NCBI GenBank assembly: GCA_027623655.1
Contig: JAQBVG010000002.1
Coordinates: 1 to 64,000 of the forward strand
DNA: 64,000 nt
Origin: Chloroflexota bacterium
GTDB lineage: Bacteria > Chloroflexota > Dehalococcoidia > Lucifugimonadales > Lucifugimonadaceae
Direction of reading: 5' to 3'
This document shows, one piece after another, positions 50,769-59,460 of the stretch. The position numbers and the translations under genes are program-made. The notes beneath the pieces were generated by a model. The model did no database searches. It had not been told where the DNA came from and worked only from the letters and a program-made list of their open reading frames with translations. Every line of letters starts with the position of its first letter. The stretch's first letter is position 1.

Positions 50769-51317
50769 GTGTCTCGAATAGGTAGAGCCCCGATAACTGT
50801 TCCGAGTGGAGTCGATGTGAAAATCGACGGCACAACGGTCACGATCAAAGGCAAAGTTGGTGAGCAGTCACGAACCTTACCAGCGACGATGAAGATCGTC
50901 CTGAAAGACGGCGTTATTACAGTGGCCCGCCCCAGTGACGAGCCAGATCAACGCGCTCTTCACGGTCTGACCCGCAGCCTGTTGCAAAACATGGTGGTCG
51001 GAGTATCGGACGGCTTTTCGAAGCGACTTGAACTCATTGGCACCGGTTACCGGGTCCAGCAGAAGGGCAAGGCGCTGGAGATCAACGTTGGCTACTCGCA
51101 TTCAATCGATATTTTGCCGATGGGTGACAACACACTGGCTGCGGAAGGTCAGACTTTCGTCGTTGTGAGCGGACCTAGCAAGGAAGATGTGGGCGAGCAG
51201 TCTGCTCGGATACGCAAGCTACGAAAGCCGAATCCGTACACAGGCAAAGGTATTAAGTACTCGGATGAGGTAATTCGCCGCAAAGCTGGTAAGACAGCCG
51301 TAGGCTCCGGTAAGTAA
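50769..51317 (+). CDS. rplF: 50S ribosomal protein L6
   Basis: L6 stabilises the sarcin-ricin region. The 182-residue product starts at GTG 50769 ([20 protein letters not shown]) and has [45 protein letters not shown] and the terminal [24 protein letters not shown]. Length normal. Confidence 0.97.
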   Translation: MSRIGRAPITVPSGVDVKIDGTTVTIKGKVGEQSRTLPATMKIVLKDGVITVARPSDEPDQRALHGLTRSLLQNMVVGVSDGFSKRLELIGTGYRVQQKGKALEINVGYSHSIDILPMGDNTLAAEGQTFVVVSGPSKEDVGEQSARIRKLRKPNPYTGKGIKYSDEVIRRKAGKTAVGSGK

Positions 51318-51319
51318 AT

Positions 51320-51673
51320 ATGGGTAACAGGAAGTACGACACACGAAAACGGTGGATCAGGCACAGGCGCGTGCGAAAAACGGTGCGCGGCGTTGCCGAT
51401 CGACCTCGGCTCGCTGTATTTCGCAGCAGCAGCCACATCTATGCCCAGGTTATCGATGACGATCGCGGTCACACGCTGGCGTCGGCTGCTTCACTGGCGC
51501 TTGAAAACACTGACACTAAAACTGCAGCGGCAAAGGCCGTTGGTGAGGCGGTTGCCCGGAAGGCGTTGGCGGCCGGAGTTACCAGGGTCGTTTTTGATCG
51601 CGGTGGCTACAAATATCACGGTAGAGTGAAGGCGTTGGCTGATGCCGCACGCTCAGAAGGACTTAGCTTCTAG
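51320..51673 (+). CDS. rplR: 50S ribosomal protein L18
   Basis: L18 binds 5S rRNA with L5. The 117-residue product has [73 protein letters not shown] and [20 protein letters not shown]. It ends directly before the rpsE ATG with no spacer. Confidence 0.97.
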   Translation: MGNRKYDTRKRWIRHRRVRKTVRGVADRPRLAVFRSSSHIYAQVIDDDRGHTLASAASLALENTDTKTAAAKAVGEAVARKALAAGVTRVVFDRGGYKYHGRVKALADAARSEGLSF

Positions 51674-52390
51674 ATGGTCACGACTCAGAACGGATCTTTC
51701 GAAGATTCACGCGACAGCGGCAACGAAGATAGTGACGGTGGTCGCAGCTTTGCCGGCAGGCGTGGCTCCGGCGGTGGTCGTGGCCCTGGCGGTCCCGGTG
51801 GCCGGGGTGGTCGCGGGTCTGGTGGCAGTTCCCGAGACTCAGGTGGGCCCGGCGGTGAACGCCGAGGTCGTCGCCCGAGGCGCGAGGACGAAGACTCGGG
51901 TCTTGTCGAACGCGTTGTGAAAATCCGAAGAGTGTCCAAGGTCGTTAAGGGTGGTCGCCACCTGACATTTAATGCGATGGTCGTTGTTGGCGATGGTAAT
52001 GGCAACGTAGGTGCTGCGCTCGGCAAAGCCGGGGCAGTGCCGGACGCCGTTCGCAAAGGTACGTCGTACGCCAAAAAAGAGATGAGGCACGTAGCTCTCC
52101 GTGGATCGACGATTCCGCACGAAATCACGATGAAATTCTCGGGCGCCAGAGTGCTATTGAAGCCGGCCGCTCCCGGAACTGGCGTGATCGCCGGTGGTGG
52201 AGTTCGCGCTGTGATGGAAGCAGTTGGCGTCAAGGATGTTCTTTCAAAGACATTCGGCTCACCCAACATCATCAATATCGTAAAAGCTACGCTGGCCGCA
52301 CTCGATCAACTCAGAGACCCGGCCGCTGCAATCGAGCGACGCAGGAACTTCGGTGTAGCTGCTGGCTCCACAAACGAAGCTACTTCGTAG
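51674..52390 (+). CDS. rpsE: 30S ribosomal protein S5 with RGG-rich N-terminal extension
   Basis: S5 is at the mRNA entry and affects decoding accuracy. The conserved part begins near residue 77 (LVERVVKIRRVSKVVKGGRH, NGNVGAALGKAGAVPDAVRK, RHVALRGSTIPHEITMKFSG, GVIAGGGVRAVMEAVGVKDV). Before it is a 75-residue low-complexity stretch of Gly, Arg, Ser and Asp with repeated RGG-type blocks ([18 protein letters not shown]), giving 238 residues against a usual 165. Other actinobacterial and Chloroflexota S5 proteins have shorter extensions of this kind. Confidence 0.95.
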   Translation: MVTTQNGSFEDSRDSGNEDSDGGRSFAGRRGSGGGRGPGGPGGRGGRGSGGSSRDSGGPGGERRGRRPRREDEDSGLVERVVKIRRVSKVVKGGRHLTFNAMVVVGDGNGNVGAALGKAGAVPDAVRKGTSYAKKEMRHVALRGSTIPHEITMKFSGARVLLKPAAPGTGVIAGGGVRAVMEAVGVKDVLSKTFGSPNIINIVKATLAALDQLRDPAAAIERRRNFGVAAGSTNEATS

Positions 52391-52406
52391 AGACGTCAGG
52401 AACCAC

Positions 52407-52589
52407 ATGTCACAGTTACGCATTACACAAATTCGCAGCGCAATTGGCACCAGGCCAGTTCAACGAGCCACGTTGAAGGCCCTGGGACTCCACAGAATCC
52501 GCCATCAAGTTGTTCAAGACGACAATCCTGTAATACGCGGAATGATCAAAAGAGTCGTTCACATGGTTACAGTCGAAGACTCGAAGTAG
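52407..52589 (+). CDS. rpmD: 50S ribosomal protein L30
   Basis: L30 is a small 50S protein. The 60-residue product SQLRITQIRSAIGTRPVQRA, TLKALGLHRIRHQVVQDDNP, VIRGMIKRVVHMVTVE is a standard L30. A 64-base gap with a short GGGGC/GCCCC hairpin (52603-52622) separates it from rplO. Confidence 0.96.
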   Translation: MSQLRITQIRSAIGTRPVQRATLKALGLHRIRHQVVQDDNPVIRGMIKRVVHMVTVEDSK

Positions 52590-52653
52590 CCATTTCCGTT
52601 GTGGGGCGGTTCGATCTGCCCCGGCACCAGCAATTAAGTAAAAACACGAAACA

Positions 52654-53139
52654 ATGCCCGGACTTCATCAACTCAAATCACACAAAAATGCCAACAGGGA
52701 CCGCAAGCGCGTAGGCCGCGGTAACGGTTCCGGCACAGGCACCTACTCCGGTCGAGGTTCCAAGGGCCAGAAACAACGCGGGAGCGTTCCGTTCCTGTTT
52801 GAAGGTGGACAGCTACCGCTTATCAAACGGCTGCCTCACATGCGTGGCTTCACGAACATATTCAGGGTTGAAACTGCCGCTGTGAACATCGCCTCGCTCG
52901 AAGGGCTGAAAAGCGGCTCTGCAGTAACTCCGGAATCGCTCATAGAAGCGCGCTTGATCCACAAGAAGGACCAGCGAGTCAAGATCCTGGGTAACGGCGA
53001 TTTGACCAAAAAGTTAACTGTTTCGGCCCACGCCTTCAGCAAATCAGCGAGAGCGAAAATAGAGTCCGCTGGCGGCAGCGTAGTAGTTATCGACGCCCCC
53101 GATTCTGACAAGGTCTTGAAGTCCGAATCGGCTGAATAA
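52654..53139 (+). CDS. rplO: 50S ribosomal protein L15
   Basis: L15 is a late-assembly protein. The 161-residue product has the glycine-rich start KRVGRGNGSGTGTYSGRGSK GQKQR, FEGGQLPLIKRLPHMRGFTN and the C-terminal HAFSKSARAKIESAGGSVVV. Length is within the family range. It is followed after 2 bases by secY. Confidence 0.96.
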   Translation: MPGLHQLKSHKNANRDRKRVGRGNGSGTGTYSGRGSKGQKQRGSVPFLFEGGQLPLIKRLPHMRGFTNIFRVETAAVNIASLEGLKSGSAVTPESLIEARLIHKKDQRVKILGNGDLTKKLTVSAHAFSKSARAKIESAGGSVVVIDAPDSDKVLKSESAE

Positions 53140-53141
53140 GT

Positions 53142-54497
53142 ATGACCCAGGCCAAACAAACATCTGAATCTGCGGTACCTGCGCTTTTCCGTGCTGCAGC
53201 AGATGCATGGCGCATTCCGGATCTAAGATTCAGAATTCTCTTCACGCTGGGGATTCTCATCCTCTTCAGGTTCTTCGCTCACGTTCCTGTGCCGGGTGTC
53301 GATCGGGAAGCACTTGCGGCCGCTTTCGAAGCGAACCCCTTGCTCGGATTCCTGGACCTGTTTTCTGGCGGTGCACTTCGAAATCTTTCGATAGCCGCCC
53401 TGGGCGTTTACCCGTATATCACAGCGTCGATTATTCTCCAGATACTGACGCCAATCATCCCCACGCTCAAAAACCTTTCACAGGAAGGTGAGGGCGGCCG
53501 CCAGGCCATCAATCGGTACACTCACTACCTGACTGTCCCGCTCGCTTTCCTGCAGGGTTACGGCCAACTGAACCTGTTCGCTGGCGGATTCGTGTCGCAC
53601 AGCGGTCCCGCGATCAGCGGTATCGGACTCGGTTCAGACACGCTGAACACCCTGGCAATCCTCACTGCCATGACAGCCGGAACGATGCTTCTTGTCTGGA
53701 TGGGCGAGCTTGTGACTGAGAAGGGTATCGGCAACGGGATATCGTTGATCATATTTGCCGGTATCGTTTCGACTTTGCCGCAGGTAGTTGGCCAGTTGTG
53801 GCTGCTCCGCGACCAGGTTTTCCAGGTCGGCATGCTGATATTTATTGCGATCGCCATCGTTTACCTCATTGTTTATTTCGCTGAAGCGCAGAGGAGAATT
53901 CCTGTCCAGTACGGCCGGAGTGTTTTCCGTGGCGGTCAGATGTACAGACAATCGGGCGCGACGCATATTCCGCTTCGCGTCAACGCAGCCGGAATGATCC
54001 CGCTAATCTTTGCGTTCTCGATCCTGATCCTGCCTTCCGTGATAGCCAGCTACTTCAATGACGGTTCAGGCGGTTTCATCGCCACCGTAGCCAGCTTCTT
54101 CCAGAACTCTTTCGGTCCCACCAGCACCATCTACTGGATAGCTGTGTTCCTGCTCGTCGTGATATTTACGTTCTTCTACACACTCGTGGTCCACAACCAG
54201 CAGAATCTTGCTGAAAACCTGCAAAAAAATGGCGGGTTCGTACCGGGAATTCGCCCCGGACCACCGACCAGGGTGTACCTGATGCGTGTCGTATTGAGAA
54301 TCACCTGGGGTGGTGCGCTCTTCCTTGGCTTCATCGCCATCATGCCGTTCCTCGCCCAGCTGGTAACGAATCTTCCAAACGCTACCACGATCATCCAGAG
54401 CACAAGTTTGCTCATCATGGTCGGCGTTGCTCTCGATACGATGCGACAGTTGGAATCGCAGCTCCTGATGCGTAACTACGAGGGATTCGTCCGCTAA
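53142..54497 (+). CDS. secY: Preprotein translocase subunit SecY
   Basis: SecY forms the protein-conducting channel with SecE and SecG. The 451-residue product has ten predicted membrane helices, including RILFTLGILILFRFFAHVPV PG, the signature LSIAALGVYPYITASIILQI, and GGREAIN-like EGGRQAINRYTHYLTVPLAF. The cytoplasmic loop AQRRIPVQYGRS and the late QLESQLLMRNYEGFVR are conserved. Lying between rplO and adk, it is in the standard spc-operon position. Confidence 0.97.
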   Translation: MTQAKQTSESAVPALFRAAADAWRIPDLRFRILFTLGILILFRFFAHVPVPGVDREALAAAFEANPLLGFLDLFSGGALRNLSIAALGVYPYITASIILQILTPIIPTLKNLSQEGEGGRQAINRYTHYLTVPLAFLQGYGQLNLFAGGFVSHSGPAISGIGLGSDTLNTLAILTAMTAGTMLLVWMGELVTEKGIGNGISLIIFAGIVSTLPQVVGQLWLLRDQVFQVGMLIFIAIAIVYLIVYFAEAQRRIPVQYGRSVFRGGQMYRQSGATHIPLRVNAAGMIPLIFAFSILILPSVIASYFNDGSGGFIATVASFFQNSFGPTSTIYWIAVFLLVVIFTFFYTLVVHNQQNLAENLQKNGGFVPGIRPGPPTRVYLMRVVLRITWGGALFLGFIAIMPFLAQLVTNLPNATTIIQSTSLLIMVGVALDTMRQLESQLLMRNYEGFVR

Positions 54498-54515
54498 CGA
54501 GCGGAACTGCAGAAC

Positions 54516-55175
54516 ATGCGCATCGTTCTATTAGGTCCGCCCGGCGCGGGCAAAGGCACACAGGCACGCCGACTCGCAGAGTCGACGGGTATGAACCATC
54601 TCTCGACCGGCGACATGCTTCGCGGCGAGGTGGCATCGGGCACAGAACTGGGATTGCTGGCGAAGTCGTACATGGACCGGGGTGATCTTGTCCCCGACTC
54701 GAATATCATCTCCATGATTCAAATCCACATCGGCGACCCGGCTGGGGTGTTGCTCGATGGTTTCCCGCGTACTGTCGTGCAGGCGGAAGCCCTCGACGAA
54801 GCACTAAAGCAAGCTGGTACTCCCATCGATAAAGTCGTACATATGTCAGTTGATACCGATGAATTGATCCGACGTCTTTCAAGCCGGGCACTGTGCACAG
54901 ATTGTCAGACTCCGTACAACCTGGAGTCGAGTCCACCTGCAGTACCCGGTAAATGTGACAGATGCGGCGGGGCAGTTGTAGTTCGAGATGATGACAAACC
55001 GGAAGCTGTTTCGAACCGGATGAACGTGTATCGACAACTCACTGAACCGGTGCTCCACTATTACAGGTCACGCGGCGATGTGGTCGAAATTGACGCTATC
55101 GGGACGCCTGACGAGGTTTTTGCAAAGCTTTCTCAGTCAATTGGTGCAGGCAATTCCGGCAGGCCGTCGAACTAA
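54516..55175 (+). CDS. adk: Adenylate kinase
   Basis: Adk interconverts ATP plus AMP with two ADP. The 219-residue product has the P-loop MRIVLLGPPGAGKGTQARRL, the AMP-site STGDMLRGEVASGTELG, GVLLDGFPRTVVQAEAL and a LID domain with four cysteines (LCTDCQTPY and GKCDRCGG), the zinc-binding form found in many Gram-positive enzymes. Confidence 0.97.
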   Translation: MRIVLLGPPGAGKGTQARRLAESTGMNHLSTGDMLRGEVASGTELGLLAKSYMDRGDLVPDSNIISMIQIHIGDPAGVLLDGFPRTVVQAEALDEALKQAGTPIDKVVHMSVDTDELIRRLSSRALCTDCQTPYNLESSPPAVPGKCDRCGGAVVVRDDDKPEAVSNRMNVYRQLTEPVLHYYRSRGDVVEIDAIGTPDEVFAKLSQSIGAGNSGRPSN

Positions 55176-55211
55176 TTCCAAGATTGGGATATACTTAGGG
55201 GTGAATGTTCT

Positions 55212-56009
55212 TTGAGCGGTGAATCGACGCCCAGTTTCGCTCCGAGCGATAGACCGGCTCCGGGTGCCATGTTAAAGACGGCACGGGAGTTGGAAATTAT
55301 GCGCGAGGCGGGACGAATCGTCGCGTTTGCCGTCCGAAAATCGTTCGAAGCGTTGGAGCAGGGCATTACGACCCGTGAACTTGACGACATCGCTCGTCGG
55401 GCCATCGAGTCGGAAGGTGCGGTACCCGGATTTCTGGGACTTTACGGTTTCCCCGCAACAGCGTGTATATCGATAAATGAAGAGATTGTTCACGGAATAC
55501 CGGGTGACAGGGTCGTCCAGTCAGGCGATTTGGTGACACTGGACTGCGGTGCCGTGGTCGACGGGTACAACAGCGACCTTGCGGTAACGCAGGTTGCTGG
55601 TTCTTCAACAAGTGCGAAGGATGACCTGATCAACACCACCCGTGAGTCACTGAATAAGGGGATCGAAGCGGCCAGACCCGGTAACCGGGTAGGCGATATT
55701 TCAAACGCCGTCGAGAGCTATGTGCTCCCGAAGTCTTATGAACTGGTACGAGAGTATGTAGGACACGGCATTGGCAGGAACTTGCACGAGCCGCCACAGG
55801 TGCCGAACTTTGGGCCAGCCGGCCAGGGTTTGGTACTGCGGCCGGGTCTGGTACTTGCGATAGAGCCAATGGTCAACGTTGGCAAATGGAAAACACGGAT
55901 GCTTGATGACGGATGGACCGTCGTCACCGAAGATGGTGCGCTTTCGTGCCACTTTGAGCACACCGTGGCGATAACGGAGGACGGACCGGCGGTTCTAACA
56001 GTTGAATAG
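55212..56009 (+). CDS. map: Methionine aminopeptidase, type I
   Basis: Map removes initiator methionine from nascent proteins. The 265-residue product starts at TTG 55212; a nonconserved 20-residue lead precedes MLKTARELEIMREAGRIVAF. The dinuclear metal ligands lie in TLDCGAVVDGYNSDLA (two Asp), YVGHGIGRNLHEPPQV (His), LVLAIEPMVNVG (Glu) and SCHFEHTVAIT (Glu). It follows adk by 36 bases. Confidence 0.96.
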   Translation: MSGESTPSFAPSDRPAPGAMLKTARELEIMREAGRIVAFAVRKSFEALEQGITTRELDDIARRAIESEGAVPGFLGLYGFPATACISINEEIVHGIPGDRVVQSGDLVTLDCGAVVDGYNSDLAVTQVAGSSTSAKDDLINTTRESLNKGIEAARPGNRVGDISNAVESYVLPKSYELVREYVGHGIGRNLHEPPQVPNFGPAGQGLVLRPGLVLAIEPMVNVGKWKTRMLDDGWTVVTEDGALSCHFEHTVAITEDGPAVLTVE

Positions 56010-56042
56010 CAACGAACAGAACACATAGGGACGTAAGATTAT

Positions 56043-56261
56043 TTGGCAAAAAAGGAAGCAATCGAAGTCGAAGGTCTGGTTAATGAGGCGTTACCTAACG
56101 CTTTCTTCAAGATCGAACTTCCTAACGGACACGAAGTTCTTGCGCATGCTTCGGGGAAGATTCGAAAGAACTTCATCCGAATCCTGCCAGGAGACAAGGT
56201 CCTGGTCGAGTTGTCGACCTACGACCTGACACGGGGTCGGATTACATACCGGTTCAAGTAA
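56043..56261 (+). CDS. infA: Translation initiation factor IF-1
   Basis: IF-1 occupies the A site during initiation. The 72-residue product starts at TTG 56043 ([20 protein letters not shown]) with the OB-fold [40 protein letters not shown] and [12 protein letters not shown], exactly the family size. Confidence 0.97.
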   Translation: MAKKEAIEVEGLVNEALPNAFFKIELPNGHEVLAHASGKIRKNFIRILPGDKVLVELSTYDLTRGRITYRFK

Positions 56262-56290
56262 CCGCCACCAGAGACGAACAGAGTCAGATC

Positions 56291-56407
56291 ATGAAAGTAA
56301 AAGCATCGGTCAAGGCAAAGCATCCCGGAAGCAAAATCGTCCGTCGGAAGGGCCGCGTCTACGTAATCAACAAACTGACCCCACGCCTCAAAGCGCGGCA
56401 GGGCTAG
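56291..56407 (+). CDS. rpmJ: 50S ribosomal protein L36, cysteine-free type
   Basis: This frame (ATG 56291, TAG 56405-56407) encodes 38 residues: [20 protein letters not shown], then [18 protein letters not shown]. It is clearly L36 ([15 protein letters not shown], terminal RQG), but none of the usual C-x2-C-x12-C-x4-H zinc ligands is present, so it is a C-minus L36. It sits between infA and rpsM, its normal place. Confidence 0.95.
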   Translation: MKVKASVKAKHPGSKIVRRKGRVYVINKLTPRLKARQG

Positions 56408-56432
56408 TCGAACAACAGGAGAAATCGTCCTT

Positions 56433-56816
56433 ATGGCGATCATCGCCGGCGTAAATATTCCGGATAATCAGAGACTCGAAATCGCACTGACGTCAATCTA
56501 TGGCATCGGTCGGACCACATCGAAGAAGATCGTGGACGACGTGGGCATGGAAGACACTACTCGCGTTCGGGATCTATCTGAAGAGGACCTGGCTCGAGTG
56601 CGAAGTGCCGTCGACAGGAGTGGCCTGTTGATCGAAGGTGATCTTCGCAGAGAGACCCAGTTGAACATCCGGCGGCTCACGGACATTCAAACTTACCGTG
56701 GAATTCGCCACCGCCGTGGTCTGCCCGTGCGCGGACAGCGAACGAAAACGAACGCCCGGACCAAGCGTGGTCGCCGTCAGACGGTCGCCGGCAGGAAACG
56801 GGTATCGGCCGGTTAG
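56433..56816 (+). CDS. rpsM: 30S ribosomal protein S13
   Basis: S13 forms head bridges to the 50S subunit. The 127-residue product has [51 protein letters not shown]-like [20 protein letters not shown] and [22 protein letters not shown]. The length is typical. Confidence 0.97.
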   Translation: MAIIAGVNIPDNQRLEIALTSIYGIGRTTSKKIVDDVGMEDTTRVRDLSEEDLARVRSAVDRSGLLIEGDLRRETQLNIRRLTDIQTYRGIRHRRGLPVRGQRTKTNARTKRGRRQTVAGRKRVSAG

Positions 56817-56852
56817 GCCAGTACAGGCTTACGCACGGTACACCCGAACTAT

Positions 56853-56883
56853 TTGACACCAATTTTGACCGAATTCGTCGTAT
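56853..56883 (+). promoter_or_regulatory. Possible internal promoter before rpsK
   Basis: TTGACA (56853-56858) is followed after 19 bases by TCGTAT (56878-56883) in the 93-base rpsM-rpsK gap, which is wide for this cluster. The -10 is weak, so this is only a candidate. Confidence 0.25.
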
Positions 56884-56909
56884 AGGGAAAACAAGATAAA
56901 GAAAGAACT

Positions 56910-57293
56910 ATGCCAAGGCAGCGAACACGAAAGCGCGAGAAAAAATTTGTCCCACAGGGCAAGGCTTACATCAGCGCGACATTTAACAACACGCTCATTT
57001 CGTTGACCGACCCACAGGGCAACGTAATTTCGCAGAGCAGCGCGGGTGCCATGGGCTTCCGCGGCTCCAGAAAGTCAACAGCTTTCGCAGCTCAGCGTGC
57101 CGGTGAAACGGCAGCGCGGACGGCCATCGAACACGGGCTTAAAACGGTGAACGTCATGGTCAAAGGTCCGGGTTCAGGTCGTGAGGCCGCAATACGAGCA
57201 ATCCAGGGTGCGGGGATCCGGGTCATCTCCATAAGAGACGTGACACCTGTCCCCCACAATGGCTGTCGACCACCAAAGAAGCGTCGAGTTTAG
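56910..57293 (+). CDS. rpsK: 30S ribosomal protein S11
   Basis: S11 lines the mRNA exit on the platform. The 127-residue product has [60 protein letters not shown] and [15 protein letters not shown]; typical. Confidence 0.97.
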   Translation: MPRQRTRKREKKFVPQGKAYISATFNNTLISLTDPQGNVISQSSAGAMGFRGSRKSTAFAAQRAGETAARTAIEHGLKTVNVMVKGPGSGREAAIRAIQGAGIRVISIRDVTPVPHNGCRPPKKRRV

Positions 57294-57396
57294 AAACCGT
57301 CATCCATCGGGTACTGCGCTTTGCCAGACAGTTATCCGTATCGGTCGACACCAACAAGTTATGAAAACAAGCCAAGACGAGTAACCAGGAAACTAG

Positions 57397-58023
57397 ATGG
57401 CACGGTACACCGGACCTAAATGCAAGAACTGCCGACGCTTCGGAATGAAGCTCTGTTCGCGTCCTTCAGGCAAATGTGCGTGGGAGCGACGTAAGAGCTC
57501 GCCAGGTGACAAGTCGACACAGCAGCGTCGCCGACGGATTTCCGAATACGGTACGCAGTTGCGAGAAAAACAGAAAGCACGCGCAATTTATGGCGTGTTG
57601 GAACGGCAATTTCTCAACTACTACAAAAAAGCGAGTCGACTGGAAGGTGTCACGGGCGACCGTCTGCTCCAGTTGCTTGAGACCCGATTGGACAACGTTG
57701 TCTACCGGCTCGGATTTGCCGATTCCCGACCACAATCCCGTCAGATCGTCAGTCACGGTCACATCAGGGTGAACGGAAAAAATGTGAACATTCCTTCGTA
57801 CCAGGTGAAAGCGGGAGACCGCATAAGCTGGCGCGACAGGTCCAGGGAAACCGGACTGTTCGAGATCGTTTCTGCCGGCATGGGTGCTAATTCAATAGTC
57901 CCGAGCTGGCTCAATGTCGATTCAGAAAAAGCGATCGGCGAAGTCGTAACGCTGCCAAAGCCAAACGACGTCGAACTCAGTATCGATACACGTCAAATAG
58001 TGGAGTATTACTCCAGGAGGTAG
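57397..58023 (+). CDS. rpsD: 30S ribosomal protein S4, four-cysteine type
   Basis: S4 is a primary assembly protein and, in E. coli, the alpha-operon repressor. The 208-residue product starts MARYTGPKCKNCRRFGMKLC and has Cys9, Cys12, Cys20 and Cys27, the zinc-binding form, in contrast to the cysteine-free L36 and S14 here. The S4 domain (LETRLDNVVYRLGFADSRPQ, SRQIVSHGHIRVNGKNVNIP) is intact. A 103-base gap precedes it. Confidence 0.97.
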   Translation: MARYTGPKCKNCRRFGMKLCSRPSGKCAWERRKSSPGDKSTQQRRRRISEYGTQLREKQKARAIYGVLERQFLNYYKKASRLEGVTGDRLLQLLETRLDNVVYRLGFADSRPQSRQIVSHGHIRVNGKNVNIPSYQVKAGDRISWRDRSRETGLFEIVSAGMGANSIVPSWLNVDSEKAIGEVVTLPKPNDVELSIDTRQIVEYYSRR

Positions 58024-58032
58024 TTCGCGCCG

Positions 58033-59094
58033 ATGCTCGAACGAATGTACGGCATTACTCCTCACGAAGAGTTGCCACCACCGGTTCCAGAGGTCCCTGA
58101 CCTCTCAATATCAATCCAGGAAAACGAAGAGACCTACGGCCGTTTCGTCGCAGAGCCGCTTGAACGCGGTTGGGGTGTCACTATTGGCAACCCGCTGCGA
58201 CGATCGTTGCTCAATTCCCTCTCCGGAACCGCCATTACCTGGGTCAAGATCGACGGCGTGCTCCACGAGTACTCGTCCGTAAAGAACATGCGCGAAGAGG
58301 TCGTCGAATTCCTGCTCAATGTCAAGGGTATTCGGTTGCGCTCTCTCGCCAATCGTCCCGGTCGACTTCGTCTCGAGGTCGATGGCGAGGGTGAGGTTCG
58401 GGCTGGCGACATAATGGCAACTGCCGATTTCGAGATCGTCAACCCGGAACATCATCTCGCGACTCTCGATAATCCTGCCGCGCGACTCTCTGTCGAATTC
58501 AACGTCGAACAGGGCGTCGGTTACGAACCGGCAAGCCACGAAGACGGGCTGCCGATCGGTGTTCTGCCGGTCGATGCGATCTACACGCCCGTCCGCAAGG
58601 CGAACTTCTCGGTCGAGGCGACCCGCGTCGGCCAGCGATCCGATCTCGAACGACTGGTCGTTGAAGTATGGACCGACCGGACGATTACGCCGCTTGATGC
58701 GGTCCAGTCAGCCGGAAAATTGCTGTCGGAAAGATTTTTCCTGTTCACCCGTCTCGATAAGGAGCCGGATCCAGTAGACAGGCCAGGTTCTGAAATCAAC
58801 GTCACGTCAGAGGTGTTCAACACGCTGGTCGAGACACTGGCACTTTCAGCCAGGACACTCAACTGCCTGAAGCGCGCCGGGATCAATCGGGTCGGCGAGG
58901 TTCTGCAGATGCCGAAGGGCGATCTTCTGAAGATTCGAAACTTCGGACAGAAGTCTCTCGACGAACTGTACGACAAACTTGCCGAACGAGACTTCCTGCC
59001 CCAGGACAGCCCGGAAGACGATGTAGATCTCGATTCGGAAGACGACGATCTCGATGATTTGGACGATCTGGAGGACGAGACCAGTGAGGCATAA
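58033..59094 (+). CDS. rpoA: RNA polymerase alpha subunit
   Basis: The alpha subunit dimerises to start RNA polymerase assembly and contacts activators by its C-terminal domain. The 353-residue product has an N-terminal domain with GWGVTIGNPLRRSLLNSLSG and EYSSVKNMREEVVEFLLNVK, and an alpha-CTD with LALSARTLNCLKRAGINRVG, EVLQMPKGDLLKIRNFGQKS LDEL. A strongly acidic tail (VDLDSEDDDLDDLDDLEDE) makes it longer than the usual 315-330 residues. Its last 11 bases overlap rplQ. Confidence 0.97.
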   Translation: MLERMYGITPHEELPPPVPEVPDLSISIQENEETYGRFVAEPLERGWGVTIGNPLRRSLLNSLSGTAITWVKIDGVLHEYSSVKNMREEVVEFLLNVKGIRLRSLANRPGRLRLEVDGEGEVRAGDIMATADFEIVNPEHHLATLDNPAARLSVEFNVEQGVGYEPASHEDGLPIGVLPVDAIYTPVRKANFSVEATRVGQRSDLERLVVEVWTDRTITPLDAVQSAGKLLSERFFLFTRLDKEPDPVDRPGSEINVTSEVFNTLVETLALSARTLNCLKRAGINRVGEVLQMPKGDLLKIRNFGQKSLDELYDKLAERDFLPQDSPEDDVDLDSEDDDLDDLDDLEDETSEA

Positions 59095-59437
59095 AGTATC
59101 GGGTCGAAGACTCGGCAGAGCCTCTGGTCCGCGACGGGCGATGTTCCGGATTATGGTTACAGACCTGCTCCGGCACGGCCAGATCAGGACCACGGTTGCT
59201 AAGGCGAAAGAAATTCGACCAATGGCCGAAAAGATGGTCACCCTCGCCAAGAATGGCACGCTCCATGACCGCAGACTGGCTGCCGCCTTTATAACTGATA
59301 GCAGTGTTGTGAGGTCGGCCTTCGAAGATCTCGGCCCCCGGTATAAGGACCGGGCCGGTGGCTACACGCGTATCACTCGTATAGGTGTTCGTGCAGGCGA
59401 TGCGGCTGAAATGGCTGTGATCGAGTTTGTCGACTAA
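59084..59437 (+). CDS. rplQ: 50S ribosomal protein L17
   Basis: L17 lies near the tunnel exit. GTG 59084 gives the family start MRHKVSGRRLGRASGPRRAM and 117 residues, with LLRHGQIRTTVAKAKEIRPM AEKMVTLAKNG and AGGYTRITRIGVRAGDAAEM. An earlier in-frame ATG at 59054 adds ten unrelated residues. The start overlaps the rpoA end by 11 bases, so the two are translationally coupled. Confidence 0.96.
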   Translation: MRHKVSGRRLGRASGPRRAMFRIMVTDLLRHGQIRTTVAKAKEIRPMAEKMVTLAKNGTLHDRRLAAAFITDSSVVRSAFEDLGPRYKDRAGGYTRITRIGVRAGDAAEMAVIEFVD

Positions 59438-59460
59438 AACGAACAGGTCAGTAAAGAGCG

